Assembly (NCBI GenBank): GCA_002863125.1
Contig: PKEB01000028.1
Location: forward strand, 1 to 64,000
DNA length: 64,000 bases
Reading direction: 5' to 3'
Origin: Flavobacteriales bacterium
GTDB taxonomy: Bacteria > Bacteroidota > Bacteroidia > Flavobacteriales_D > Sanyastnellaceae
Shown: piece after piece, positions 8,719 through 17,425 of the stretch
Layout: every line of letters begins with the position of its first letter
Numbering within the stretch: the stretch's first letter is position 1
The notes under the pieces: generated by a model
Seen by the model: the letters and a program-made list of their open reading frames with translations, nothing else
Database searches by the model: none
What the model was told of the DNA's origin: nothing
Made by a program: the position numbers and the translations under genes

Positions 8719-11394
8719 ATGAAAAAATTCATTTTGAGTGCGTTCATAATGTGCACGCTTGTATGTCAATTGGATGCTCAAACGAGATATTTAGATGATA
8801 TTTTCGATGAAGTGTCGGTGACAACTGACGTTGTTTACGGTACAAACATTTCGATTTTGCCGGCTCTCTTCAATCAACCGCCTGCGCCGGAAGACCTACT
8901 TATGGACGTATACGAGCCTGTGGGAGATTCTGAAACGAACCGTCCCGTTTTCATGTTCTTTCACTCGGGCAACTTCTTACCCCAATTCGTGAATCAGGGA
9001 ACGCAAGGAACACGTCAAGACAGTGTTGTAGTTGAAATGTGCGAGCGATTTGCTAGAATGGGATATGTCGCGATTGCGATGGATCATAGACTGGGATGGA
9101 ACCCTGGAGCGGCGAGTCAGCAGGAAAGGACGACGCAACTTATCCAAGCTGCTTATCGCGGGGTGCAGGATAGTCGAACAGCAGTCCGTTTCTTGCGTAA
9201 GTCAGTTGCTGAAGATGGAAATCCGTTTGGTGTAGATGCTGAAAAAATCGCGATGGGAGGCGACGGAACAGGAGGTTACATAACGATGGCAACTTCGACT
9301 ATTTCGTCATATGATGACATTGTTTTTGATGACAATGGCGACCCCATTTTAAAGTTTTGGTTTGACACAAACGGGGATGGCTCTTTAACTCCGGTTGTAA
9401 TTGAAGCTATTCATGGTAATCCTGATGGCACAACAGATACACCTCTTTGCATGGCAAATCACGTGGGCTACTCCAGTGAGTTTCATTTTTCAATGAATAT
9501 GGGTGGCGCAATGGGCGACTTAAATTGGTTAGACGAAGGAGACATGCCTATGGTTAGTTTCCACTGTCCGCATGATCCTTTTGCACCCTACGGAACTTCT
9601 ATTGTTGTAGTTCCAACAACAGGCGACCCTGTAATCGAAGCCTCCGGTTCTTATGCTGTTCACACCGAGATTAACGGATATGAGACAAATAATAACGCTG
9701 TTTTCGCCGAGATCGGTTTAGACGATCCAGCAGTTGCTTTCGGTAATGAGGGAATGGATGGGCTTTATCCTGTCCTTAATAACTACAGTGAAGATGGCAC
9801 ACCTCTTGAGCCGGGTGACTCTTCGCCTTGGCAATGGTGGGATTATGACTATGTCGCAGCGGTAGATGCGGCGAGTGGAACAGATATCGCTGCCACGCAG
9901 CTTGCCCTTAACCCAACAATGGGTCCGGATGAAGCCATGTTTTGGATTGATCAAATTCAAGATTACCTGGCACCGAGGATGGCCGTTGCGTTAGGTGCAG
10001 TTGATTTGGGACCTGGCTGTAATGATGAAAATGCATGCAATTACAATGCGTTAGCCACTTCGGACGATGGCAGTTGTCAGTATGCAGAGGAAGGTTACGA
10101 CTGTGATGGCAATTCATTAACAGTAGCGGGGTGTATGGATGTTATTGCCTGTAATTACAACGGTGAAGCAAATGAAGATGACGGCAGTTGTGACTACAAT
10201 AGCAGTTCTTCAATCCTTACCGGTGCGGGAGAAACTTGGCTGGTTGGATTGACTTTAACCGGAACTGAAAATGAGTCTTTCGCTGCAGATTGCGAAGTAA
10301 ATGGAGGTGTTAATCCAAATGTTGCTTTGTCAGGAACCTTCCCGGGGTCTGGAGAAGGTGAAGCAATGCACTTTGAAAATATAACAGACCTAACAGGCGG
10401 ACTGCTTGCAGACTTGGTTCCACTGGCATCTTTGGCAGATATTTCATTCTGCGGGGATATCATTCGTTTCGTTAATCCGGCAACAGGAGGTATTGCCATA
10501 CTTACCGAATCTGACGGAGTTTGGATGACACCCCTTGCAATTTTGGGGCCCAGTGCACTTTGGGTAGCGCCGATGTCAGCATTCAATCCAGGTTGCGGAG
10601 ATCCAAATGCTTGTGGATTCACAGACTTCTGTGATTTGAGCGTGGCGTGTGACTACACTGACACGGATGGCGACGGCGTATTGGATTGCCAAGAGGTAGT
10701 CGGCTGCCAAGATGAGAGCGCAGACAACTACGACGAAAATGCAACCGATGCAGGCGACTGCAACTACAACGGATGCTTGGATCCTGACGCTCAGAACTAC
10801 GAGCCAGGCGCCAACGTGGACGACGGTTCGTGCACGTACCTCGTTTCGTTCCGTGTAAATATGTCAAACGAAACCGTTTCTGCGGCAGGCGTTCACATCG
10901 CGGGTAGCTTCCAAGGCTGGGATCCCGGCGCGACCGACGTTCCATTCGTGGGATACGGCGTGCATGAAGTGGTCATCCAATTACAGCAGGGCACGTACGA
11001 GTACAAGTTCATCAACGGCGACGCCTGGGAAATGGACGAAAGCGTAGGCGATTGCGGCAACGGCGGCAACCGTGTCATCACCGTTTCAGGCAACACGTTG
11101 ACTTCGGGCGCATGCTTCAACAGCTGCGACCAGTGCCCCGGTTGCACGGATCCAACGTACGCAGAGTATAACCCATTCAGCGCTTCAGCGGAGGGTTACT
11201 GCTTGACGCCAATGGCGATGGGTTGCACGTACGAAGATGCAGACAACTACGATCCAAGCGCTACCACCGATGACGGTTCATGCGAATTCGGTTCAGGCGG
11301 CTCTTGCCCAGGTGATTTAAACGGAGACGGTCAAGTCGGTACACCTGACTTGTTGCAGTTCTTGTCGGCCTTCGGCACCGGCTGCGATGAATAA
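8719..11394 (+). CDS. large secreted modular protein: degenerate alpha/beta-hydrolase head, Cys repeats, E-set module, dockerin-like end
   Basis: A signal peptide (FILSAFIMCTLVC) begins at the ATG at 8719. Residues about 20-430 resemble a BD-FAE/carboxylesterase-type alpha/beta hydrolase: FMFFHSGNF at the oxyanion region, MDHRLGW, and DSRTAVRFLRKS. The nucleophile elbow reads GGDGTGG with Gly in place of Ser, so activity is doubtful. Then come repeats of the GCxDxxAxNYxxxAxxDDGSC type, an E-set/glycogen-binding-like module (VSFRVNMSNETV, then IAGSFQGWDPG), more Cys repeats and a calcium-loop end GDLNGDGQVGTPDLLQFLSAFG. Such repeats are common in T9SS cargo of marine Flavobacteriales, but no standard type A or B C-terminal domain is visible. 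The first two thirds are AT-rich, like the end of the upstream receptor. Confidence 0.75.
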   Translation: MKKFILSAFIMCTLVCQLDAQTRYLDDIFDEVSVTTDVVYGTNISILPALFNQPPAPEDLLMDVYEPVGDSETNRPVFMFFHSGNFLPQFVNQGTQGTRQDSVVVEMCERFARMGYVAIAMDHRLGWNPGAASQQERTTQLIQAAYRGVQDSRTAVRFLRKSVAEDGNPFGVDAEKIAMGGDGTGGYITMATSTISSYDDIVFDDNGDPILKFWFDTNGDGSLTPVVIEAIHGNPDGTTDTPLCMANHVGYSSEFHFSMNMGGAMGDLNWLDEGDMPMVSFHCPHDPFAPYGTSIVVVPTTGDPVIEASGSYAVHTEINGYETNNNAVFAEIGLDDPAVAFGNEGMDGLYPVLNNYSEDGTPLEPGDSSPWQWWDYDYVAAVDAASGTDIAATQLALNPTMGPDEAMFWIDQIQDYLAPRMAVALGAVDLGPGCNDENACNYNALATSDDGSCQYAEEGYDCDGNSLTVAGCMDVIACNYNGEANEDDGSCDYNSSSSILTGAGETWLVGLTLTGTENESFAADCEVNGGVNPNVALSGTFPGSGEGEAMHFENITDLTGGLLADLVPLASLADISFCGDIIRFVNPATGGIAILTESDGVWMTPLAILGPSALWVAPMSAFNPGCGDPNACGFTDFCDLSVACDYTDTDGDGVLDCQEVVGCQDESADNYDENATDAGDCNYNGCLDPDAQNYEPGANVDDGSCTYLVSFRVNMSNETVSAAGVHIAGSFQGWDPGATDVPFVGYGVHEVVIQLQQGTYEYKFINGDAWEMDESVGDCGNGGNRVITVSGNTLTSGACFNSCDQCPGCTDPTYAEYNPFSASAEGYCLTPMAMGCTYEDADNYDPSATTDDGSCEFGSGGSCPGDLNGDGQVGTPDLLQFLSAFGTGCDE
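10015..11289 (+). repeat. cysteine-rich DDGSC-type protein repeats
   Basis: Imperfect repeats of the pattern GCxDxxAxNYxxxAxxDDGSC occur near 10015, 10129, 10699, 10774 and 11221, interrupted by linker domains. The conserved Asp/Asn/Cys positions suggest small calcium-bound or disulfide-bonded modules that act as spacers on secreted proteins. Confidence 0.65.
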
Positions 11395-11413
11395 GTCGAG
11401 AAAATTCTGAAAG

Positions 11414-11444
11414 AAAGGGGGAGGCCATGTGCCTCCCTTTTTTT
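11414..11444 (+). terminator. intrinsic terminator after the secreted protein
   Basis: GGGAGGC (11419-11425) and GCCTCCC (11431-11437) form a 7-bp stem with a 5-nt loop, followed directly by seven T. It lies 20 nt after the stop codon. Confidence 0.85.
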
Positions 11445-11557
11445 GGCCCAGTTGTTGCCCTCCCTCGGGTGAAACTGTGAAATTCTATCAAAAACAAAAG
11501 GCCGTTCGCATGCTAGGTCCTTTGTGATTATCTTTAGGAACGAAAAATTAAAACGTT

Positions 11558-11998
11558 ATGAAGCAACTTTTGACAGCATGTTTGCTCCTCGTGGGCATGG
11601 CGACAGCAACGGCGCAAGGCCCATCCATCTCTTTGGACAAAGACGTTCACGATTACGGAACCATCACCCAAGGTGCTGATGGAGGCTGCCAATTCACGGT
11701 TACCAACGACGGCACCGAGCCATTGATCATCTCTCGATGCAAAGGATCTTGCGGTTGCACAGTACCCAAGTGCGATAAGGATCCCATCATGCCAGGTGCG
11801 ACCAGCGTCATCAACGTACGCTACGACACCAAGCGTATTGGCCCAATTAATAAGAGCGTAACGATCACCTCGAACGCCTCAAACGAGCCGACCAAGGTGA
11901 TTCGCATCAAAGGCAAGGTAGAAGCAGCCGACGCTGGAAGCACTGGAGGTGCACCCGTCAAGCCTGCATCTGTTGGTGCGCCTTTGAACAAGCAATAA
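11558..11998 (+). CDS. DUF1573 domain secreted protein
   Basis: A 146-residue exported protein with a signal peptide (LLTACLLLVGMATATAQG) and one DUF1573 immunoglobulin-like domain. Landmarks are DYGTITQGADGGCQFTVTN, IISRCKGSCGCTVP and VINVRYDTKRIGPINKSV. The family is abundant in Bacteroidota and periplasmic or surface located, with no defined biochemical role. The C-terminal tail is low-complexity (Gly/Ala/Pro/Lys). A TATCTTTA box at 11529-11536 may be its promoter. A strong terminator follows, so it is monocistronic. Confidence 0.9.
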   Translation: MKQLLTACLLLVGMATATAQGPSISLDKDVHDYGTITQGADGGCQFTVTNDGTEPLIISRCKGSCGCTVPKCDKDPIMPGATSVINVRYDTKRIGPINKSVTITSNASNEPTKVIRIKGKVEAADAGSTGGAPVKPASVGAPLNKQ

Positions 11999-12037
11999 GC
12001 ATTGACGGAGCTGCGGTGCAGTTCCCCACCAGACTTT

Positions 12038-12077
12038 AAGAAGTCGTTCTTCCTCATGGCGGAACGGCTTCTTTTTT
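12038..12077 (+). terminator. intrinsic terminator after the DUF1573 gene
   Basis: AAGAAGTCGTTC (12038-12049) pairs with GAACGGCTTCTT (12062-12073), a 12-bp stem with one G-T wobble, ending in a six-T run. Confidence 0.85.
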
Positions 12078-12114
12078 ATCCGAATTTTGCCCTCAGACAA
12101 ACGGCGCGTTAGAA

Positions 12115-14745
12115 ATGGAGATCCCGACGACTTACGATCCTGGTACCTGCGAAGAGAAGTGGTACGCTTACTGGTTGGAGCACGGCTTTTTCGAAAGCAA
12201 GCCCGACGACCGCGAGCCCTACACTGTGGTCATTCCCCCGCCGAATGTCACCGGTGTGCTGCACATGGGACACATGCTCAACAATACCATCCAGGACGTG
12301 TTGGTGCGCCGCGCGCGCATGATGGGCAAAAACGCCTGCTGGGTGCCGGGTACGGACCACGCATCCATCGCCACCGAAGCCAAAGTCGTGCGTCGGTTGC
12401 GTGAGAAGGGCATCAAGAAGTCGGACCTGTCGCGGGATGAATTCCTCGGACACGCATGGGATTGGACCCACGAGCACGGGGGCATCATCCTCGAACAATT
12501 GAAGAAGCTCGGTGCCAGTTGTGACTGGTCGCGCACCCGCTTCACAATGGATGAAAAGTACTACGATGGCGTCATCGATACCTTCATCGACCTTTACGAG
12601 AAAGGCCTCATCTATCGGGGTGAGCGCATGGTCCACTGGGACCCCGCTGCGCAAACGGCGTTGAGCGACGAAGAAGTCATCCACACCGAAGAGCACGGAA
12701 AACTCTACTACGTCCGGTATGAAGTCGTGGATGCCCCCGGCGAATACCTGACTATCGCGACTACCCGCCCGGAGACCATCATGGGCGACACAGCGATTTG
12801 CATCCACCCCGAAGACGAGCGCTTCACCCACCTCCACGGCAAACGCGCCCGGGTGCCCATGACCGATCGGGAGGTGCCCATCATCCTCGACGAATACGTC
12901 GACCGCGAATTCGGAACGGGTTGCTTGAAGGTCACCCCAGCGCACGACGTCAACGACTACAATTTGGGTCAAAAACACAACCTAGAGTCCATCAACATTT
13001 TCCACCCCGACGGCACGTTGAACGAGCATGGCGGAGCCTTCGCTGGCAAGGACCGGTTCGATGTGCGCAAGGAAGTGGAAGGGGTGCTTGAGACGTCCGG
13101 CCATTTGGTCAAGACCGAAGACTACACGAACAGCGTAGGCCGCTCTGAGCGCACCAACGCCGTCATTGAGCCGCGGTTGTCCTTGCAGTGGTTCCTCTCC
13201 ATGGAAAAGCTGTCCAAGCCCGCCTTGGACCACGTGATGGACGATTCCATCCAGTTCCATCCGCCCAAATTCAAGAACAGCTACCGCCACTGGATGGAAA
13301 ACGTCAAGGACTGGTGCGTGAGCCGGCAGTTGTGGTGGGGACACCGCATCCCCGCCTGGTTCTACGGGGCTGGCGAAGAGGATTTTGTGGTGGCGAAGAC
13401 GTCGGATGCGGCGTTGGAAAAGGCCCGCGTCAAGGCCGGAAATCCTGACCTCACGGCGGATGCTTTGCGCCAAGACGAGGACGTCATGGATACGTGGTTC
13501 AGCAGCTGGCTGTGGCCCATCCAAGTGTTTGATGGCTTGAAGACGGAGGAAGAGGTGAGCTACTATTACCCGACCGCCGATCTCGTGACTGCACCCGAGA
13601 TTATGTTCTTCTGGGTGGCGCGTATGATTATTGCCGGGTATGAGTACCGCGGGCAAGAGCCGTTCAAGAATGTCTACTACACGGGCATCGTTCGCGACAA
13701 ACAAGGACGCAAGATGTCCAAGAGCCTCGGGAACAGCCCGGACCCCATCGAGCTCATGAACCAGTTCGGAGCAGACGGCGTGCGCGTGGGCATGTTGTTG
13801 ACGTCACCGGCAGGCAACGATTTGCCGTTTGATGAGAAGCTCTGTGAGCAGGGCCGCAACTTTGCCAACAAGATTTGGAATGCCTTCCGCTTGACCCAAA
13901 GCTGGGAGGTAGACGCGAACCGCGAGCAACCGGAATCCGCAGAAGTTGCGGTGCGTTGGATGAATGCGCGCGTGCAGCGGGTGTTGGAGGAATTGGAGGG
14001 GCAATTTGCCGAGTTCCGCTTGAGCGAAGCCTTGATGAACCTCTACCGCCTCGTGTGGGACGACTTCTGCAGCTGGTACTTGGAATTGGTCAAGCCGCCC
14101 TACGGCGAACCCATCGATGCGCAGACCTTGGCCGAGACGAAGGCCATTTTCGGCGACCTGCTGAAGATGCTCCATCCGTTCATGCCTTTCCAGACCGAAG
14201 AACTTTGGCACTGGATGGAAAAGCGGGAAGGTCCTCAAGACGCCCTGTGCATTGCGGCATGGCCCGAGCGCGAGGCGTACGATGCGGCGTTGCTTACGCA
14301 GGCGGAGGCCTTCCAACAGATTGTCTCCGAAGTGCGGAACATCCGCAAAGAGAATCAAATTCCCAACCGCGAACAGCTCGAATTCAGCGTACAGCTCGGC
14401 GACGGCTATCCCGAGGCGTTTGAATCGGCCATCATCAAGTTGTCCAACGTGGACGGCGTGGCTCGGGTCGCAGACAAGGTCCCCAACGCCTTTGGCTTCA
14501 TCGTAGGTACGAGCTCGTTCTTCATTCCTTTTGGAGACCAAGTGGACGTGGAGGCGGAGAAGGCCAAAATCCAGAAGGAAATGGACCACCTCAACGGCTT
14601 TTTGAAAGGCGTTCGCGGCAAGCTGTCCAACGAGCGTTTTGTGCAAAACGCGCCGCCTCAAGTGGTGGAGCTGGAGCGCAAAAAGGAAAGCGATGCCCTG
14701 GCGAAGCTTGAAGTGCTCCAAGGCAAATTGGAACAATTGGGCTGA
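12115..14745 (+). CDS. valS: valyl-tRNA synthetase
   Basis: Class I aminoacyl-tRNA synthetase that charges tRNA-Val. The HIGH-type motif HMGH lies near residue 50 and KMSKS near 533 ([14 protein letters not shown]). The editing domain ([27 protein letters not shown]) sits between them. The anticodon-binding domain and the C-terminal coiled coil (about 815-876, [18 protein letters not shown]) complete 876 residues, normal for bacteria. A strong terminator lies just upstream, so it has its own promoter; GAATTTTG near 12081 is a poor match to the -7 consensus. The next gene starts about 40 nt downstream. Confidence 0.98.
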   Translation: MEIPTTYDPGTCEEKWYAYWLEHGFFESKPDDREPYTVVIPPPNVTGVLHMGHMLNNTIQDVLVRRARMMGKNACWVPGTDHASIATEAKVVRRLREKGIKKSDLSRDEFLGHAWDWTHEHGGIILEQLKKLGASCDWSRTRFTMDEKYYDGVIDTFIDLYEKGLIYRGERMVHWDPAAQTALSDEEVIHTEEHGKLYYVRYEVVDAPGEYLTIATTRPETIMGDTAICIHPEDERFTHLHGKRARVPMTDREVPIILDEYVDREFGTGCLKVTPAHDVNDYNLGQKHNLESINIFHPDGTLNEHGGAFAGKDRFDVRKEVEGVLETSGHLVKTEDYTNSVGRSERTNAVIEPRLSLQWFLSMEKLSKPALDHVMDDSIQFHPPKFKNSYRHWMENVKDWCVSRQLWWGHRIPAWFYGAGEEDFVVAKTSDAALEKARVKAGNPDLTADALRQDEDVMDTWFSSWLWPIQVFDGLKTEEEVSYYYPTADLVTAPEIMFFWVARMIIAGYEYRGQEPFKNVYYTGIVRDKQGRKMSKSLGNSPDPIELMNQFGADGVRVGMLLTSPAGNDLPFDEKLCEQGRNFANKIWNAFRLTQSWEVDANREQPESAEVAVRWMNARVQRVLEELEGQFAEFRLSEALMNLYRLVWDDFCSWYLELVKPPYGEPIDAQTLAETKAIFGDLLKMLHPFMPFQTEELWHWMEKREGPQDALCIAAWPEREAYDAALLTQAEAFQQIVSEVRNIRKENQIPNREQLEFSVQLGDGYPEAFESAIIKLSNVDGVARVADKVPNAFGFIVGTSSFFIPFGDQVDVEAEKAKIQKEMDHLNGFLKGVRGKLSNERFVQNAPPQVVELERKKESDALAKLEVLQGKLEQLG

Positions 14746-14784
14746 TTCCTTCGAACACCTTCCATACCCGCTTGTTGTAGGGGT

Positions 14785-14961
14785 ATGTTGGGATTATTCA
14801 AAAAAGATCCGGTCAAAAAGCTGCAGCAACAACACGCGAAGCTGTTGGCCGAAGCACACCGCATGAGCACGGTGGACCGCACCAAGTCAGATGCCTTGAT
14901 GGCCCAAGCGGCCGAGGTTGAGGATGAAATCGCCAAATTGATGAACAATGGCGGAAACTGA
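14785..14961 (+). CDS. small Lacal_2735 family protein
   Basis: A 58-residue basic, helical protein beginning MLGLFKKDPVKKLQ and containing the family core LLAEAHRMSTVDRTKSDALM. These small proteins are widespread in Flavobacteriia and have no known function; the charged helical pattern suggests a short coiled coil. Its last 14 bases overlap the start of the SDR gene, so the two are translationally coupled. Confidence 0.8.
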   Translation: MLGLFKKDPVKKLQQQHAKLLAEAHRMSTVDRTKSDALMAQAAEVEDEIAKLMNNGGN

Positions 14962-15658
14962 ACAAGGTACGTTTGCCGTCATCGGTGATTCAGGTGGGAT
15001 TGGCGAAGCCATCCGCAACCAACTCCTCGAGGCGGGCCACCACGTCATCGGCGTATCCCGCAAGGGCGTTTCCGAGCAGCGCTCCGGCTATCAGAGCCTG
15101 GTCTTCGATGCCGTTGCGCATCCGTGCGACTTGTCCAATTTCGCGGACCAGCTGGACGGATTGGTGTACTGCCCTGGAACCATTCGATTGAAGCCATTGA
15201 AGGGCGTCAAGCGTGAACACGCGTTCGAAGATTTTGAAGTGAATGCCTGGGGCGCTGTGCAGACCTTGCAGGCGAATGCCGCACTGCTGCAAAAGCCCCC
15301 GAATGCATCGGTGGTGCTGTTCAGCACGGTCGCGGTCCAAACGGGCATGCCCTACCACACGAGCATCGCCATGGCCAAAGGCGCCGTTGAAGGGTTGACC
15401 CGCACCTTGGCGGCGGAGTGGTCACCGGCCATTCGCGTCAATTGCATTGCGCCCTCCCTCACGGATACGCCCCTCGCTGCGCCGATGCTGTCGAGTGATG
15501 CCAAACGTGAGGCGGCTGCAGAGCGTCACCCGCTGAAGGCGGTCGGAAGTGCTGATGGCGTAGCTTCGCTGGCCACATGGCTGTTGGCCGGCGGTTCGGA
15601 CTTTGTCACAGGACAAGTCTACACCGCGGACGGCGGCATGGGAAGCATCCGCAAATGA
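14948..15658 (+). CDS. SDR-family oxidoreductase lacking the usual catalytic Tyr
   Basis: A 236-residue Rossmann-fold protein of the short-chain dehydrogenase family. The nucleotide-binding loop IGDSGGIGEAI is near the N-terminus, and the C-terminal part ends with the usual TGQVYTADGGM. The catalytic YxxxK appears as I140-x3-K144 (SIAMAKGAVEGL), so the proton-donating Tyr is replaced; Tyr136 is the nearest tyrosine. Known SDR subfamilies with this change exist and may use another residue or not be reductases. It is coupled to the preceding small gene and overlaps the following flavin reductase by four bases (ATGA). The substrate is unknown. Confidence 0.82.
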   Translation: MAETEQGTFAVIGDSGGIGEAIRNQLLEAGHHVIGVSRKGVSEQRSGYQSLVFDAVAHPCDLSNFADQLDGLVYCPGTIRLKPLKGVKREHAFEDFEVNAWGAVQTLQANAALLQKPPNASVVLFSTVAVQTGMPYHTSIAMAKGAVEGLTRTLAAEWSPAIRVNCIAPSLTDTPLAAPMLSSDAKREAAAERHPLKAVGSADGVASLATWLLAGGSDFVTGQVYTADGGMGSIRK

Positions 15659-16338
15659 GCACCTACAAAACCCTCAACGACCTCGACTTGGAATTGATGC
15701 CGCGCCGCCAGCGTGGCCGACTCGTCAACGCGCTGAGCGGATTTAAAAGCGTCAATCTCGTCGGCACTATCAACGATGCCGGTGTCCACAACCTGAGCAT
15801 TGTCAGCTCCGTAGTTCATCTGGGCTCCGATCCGGCCTTGCTCGGCATGGTCATGCGCCCTCCGGTGGACCGGGAGCGCGGCAGCCACACCTATTGGAAC
15901 ATCCGGGAAACCGGCTGCTACACCATCAACCACGTCCCGGCAACGCACACCGTTGAGGCTCACCAGGTGAGCGCCCGCTATCCGGAGGAGACCAGCGAGT
16001 TTGATGCGGTCGGATTCACGCCGCTCTACCGGTGCGGGTTTGATGCCCCCGCCGTGGAAGAAAGTCCGGTGCGCATCGGGCTGGAGCGGGTTGACGAATG
16101 GGAAATCCCCCAAAACCGTTGCCGCTTCATCGTTGGGCAAATCCGGTGGGTGGAATTCCCGGAAGAAGCCTGGGCGACAGACGGGTACTTGGACATCGAA
16201 TCCCTTGGCGTCGCGGCGTTGAGTTCACTGGACGGTTACCACCGCACGGAAAAGGTGCACCGCCTCGCCTACGCCAAGCCGGAGTCCTACCCACCCGCGG
16301 CTATGGAGGATTTCAAAGCCGGGTGGAAGGACGATTGA
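15655..16338 (+). CDS. flavin reductase family protein (flavoredoxin-like)
   Basis: A 227-residue FMN-binding split-barrel protein. The core pattern is FKSVNLVGTINDAGVHNLSI, then RPPVDRERGSHTYWNIRETGCYTINHV, typical of the family that reduces or carries flavin for partner oxygenases. The start at 15655 is chosen because it gives an ATGA overlap with the SDR stop and matches the family start; an earlier ATG at 15577 lies deep in the SDR. With the SDR it may form a small redox pair. Its closeness to two flavin-dependent photolyases is suggestive but not proof of a link. Confidence 0.85.
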   Translation: MSTYKTLNDLDLELMPRRQRGRLVNALSGFKSVNLVGTINDAGVHNLSIVSSVVHLGSDPALLGMVMRPPVDRERGSHTYWNIRETGCYTINHVPATHTVEAHQVSARYPEETSEFDAVGFTPLYRCGFDAPAVEESPVRIGLERVDEWEIPQNRCRFIVGQIRWVEFPEEAWATDGYLDIESLGVAALSSLDGYHRTEKVHRLAYAKPESYPPAAMEDFKAGWKDD

Positions 16339-16362
16339 GATTTTCGCCGAAATTTGTCCTTC

Positions 16363-17250
16363 ATGCCTGAAATCAAACCCAAGCAAGACGTTAACGGCCA
16401 CACGCTGTTGCACCACGAAGTCATCGCGGAGAATCCCGATGCGCCGTGGTTGGTGTTTGTGCATGGAGCAGGTGGCAGCATCCGCACGTGGAAGTTCCAG
16501 ATTGATGCTTTTGCGCCGCACTTTCGCTTGCTGCTCATCGACCTCCGGGACCACGGCCACAGCAAGGACATCTTGCCCGAGTTCCCGGCGTATGATTTTG
16601 ACATCGTTGCCAAGGATATCCTCGTTCTGACGGATCACCTCGGCATAGAGAAGGCGCATTTCATGAGCTTGAGCATCGGCAGCGTCATCCTGCAAAAAAT
16701 CGACATCGAGCGGCCTGAATTGGTGGATCGCATGATCATGGCGGGTGCGATTTTTGATGGCAGCAAGGCTATGCATTGGTTTGTGCATTCGGGCAAATTC
16801 CTTTCGTACATCCTGCCGTACCGCGCACTGTATTGGCTGTTCAGCTTCATCGTGTTGCCACGCCGCAACCACCGCCTGAGCCGGTACATCTTCCGCCGCC
16901 AAAGCCGCCGCTTGACCACACGGGAATACATGAAGTGGATTGAGTTGTACAAACCGTTTTTCCACTTAATCCGCGATTACGTGAACCGCCCGGTGATGAA
17001 GAAAGGACTCGTGGTGATGGGCAGCCAGGATCACATTTTCTTCCGTTCGGCCAAGCGCTTCACGGAGCTTCAAAAAAACATGCGCCTCGCCGTGATTGAG
17101 AACTGCGGCCACGTCTGCAGCATCGAGGCGCCCGAGGTCTTCAATGACTTAGTGCTGCGCTTCCTGCAGGACCTCGATGTCCCGGATGCGGTGACCGCCA
17201 AACCGGTGCCGATGCGCTGGTCAGAATTGAAATCTCTGCAGAAGGGTTGA
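16363..17250 (+). CDS. alpha/beta hydrolase
   Basis: A 295-residue cytoplasmic alpha/beta-hydrolase-fold protein. It shows VFVHGAGGSIRTW (oxyanion loop), LIDLRDHGHS, a nucleophile elbow SLSIGS, a late Asp (MGSQDHIF) and His (ENCGHVCSIE), so a complete Ser-Asp-His triad can be proposed. A hydrophobic segment with many Tyr/Phe (LSYILPYRALYWLFSFIVLP) forms the cap. GAAATTTG six nt before the ATG resembles a -7 box. The substrate is unknown. Confidence 0.82.
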   Translation: MPEIKPKQDVNGHTLLHHEVIAENPDAPWLVFVHGAGGSIRTWKFQIDAFAPHFRLLLIDLRDHGHSKDILPEFPAYDFDIVAKDILVLTDHLGIEKAHFMSLSIGSVILQKIDIERPELVDRMIMAGAIFDGSKAMHWFVHSGKFLSYILPYRALYWLFSFIVLPRRNHRLSRYIFRRQSRRLTTREYMKWIELYKPFFHLIRDYVNRPVMKKGLVVMGSQDHIFFRSAKRFTELQKNMRLAVIENCGHVCSIEAPEVFNDLVLRFLQDLDVPDAVTAKPVPMRWSELKSLQKG

Positions 17251-17287
17251 GGTGAAAACATCTCGTTGGTGACGTGGTTATACCCCC

Positions 17288-17425
17288 ATGCGCCGAAGCC
17301 AATTTCCCCCGGACAAGACCTGCGTTGTTTGCCAACGGCCGTTCTCTTGGCGCAAGAAATGGGAGCGCTGCTGGGATGAGGTGAAATACTGCTCTGAACG
17401 GTGCAGAAAAACCAAGGCTTCATGA
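17288..17425 (+). CDS. DUF2256 protein (photolyase-associated zinc-ribbon-like)
   Basis: A 45-residue protein that matches DUF2256 over its whole length: CVVCQRPFSWRKKW, then CWDEVKYCSERCR. Its five cysteines suggest a metal site. DUF2256 genes often sit beside photolyase or cryptochrome genes; here its stop overlaps the start of the iron-sulfur photolyase by four bases (ATGA), which supports a functional link. The role is unknown. Confidence 0.88.
   Translation: MRRSQFPPDKTCVVCQRPFSWRKKWERCWDEVKYCSERCRKTKAS

Noticed and set aside
5685-11394. SusC/SusD polysaccharide-utilisation locus
   Set aside because: The gene after the receptor is not SusD-like and no glycoside hydrolase is adjacent.
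13804-14736. 310-codon frame on the minus strand
   Set aside because: Antisense to valS; no domain and no start signals.
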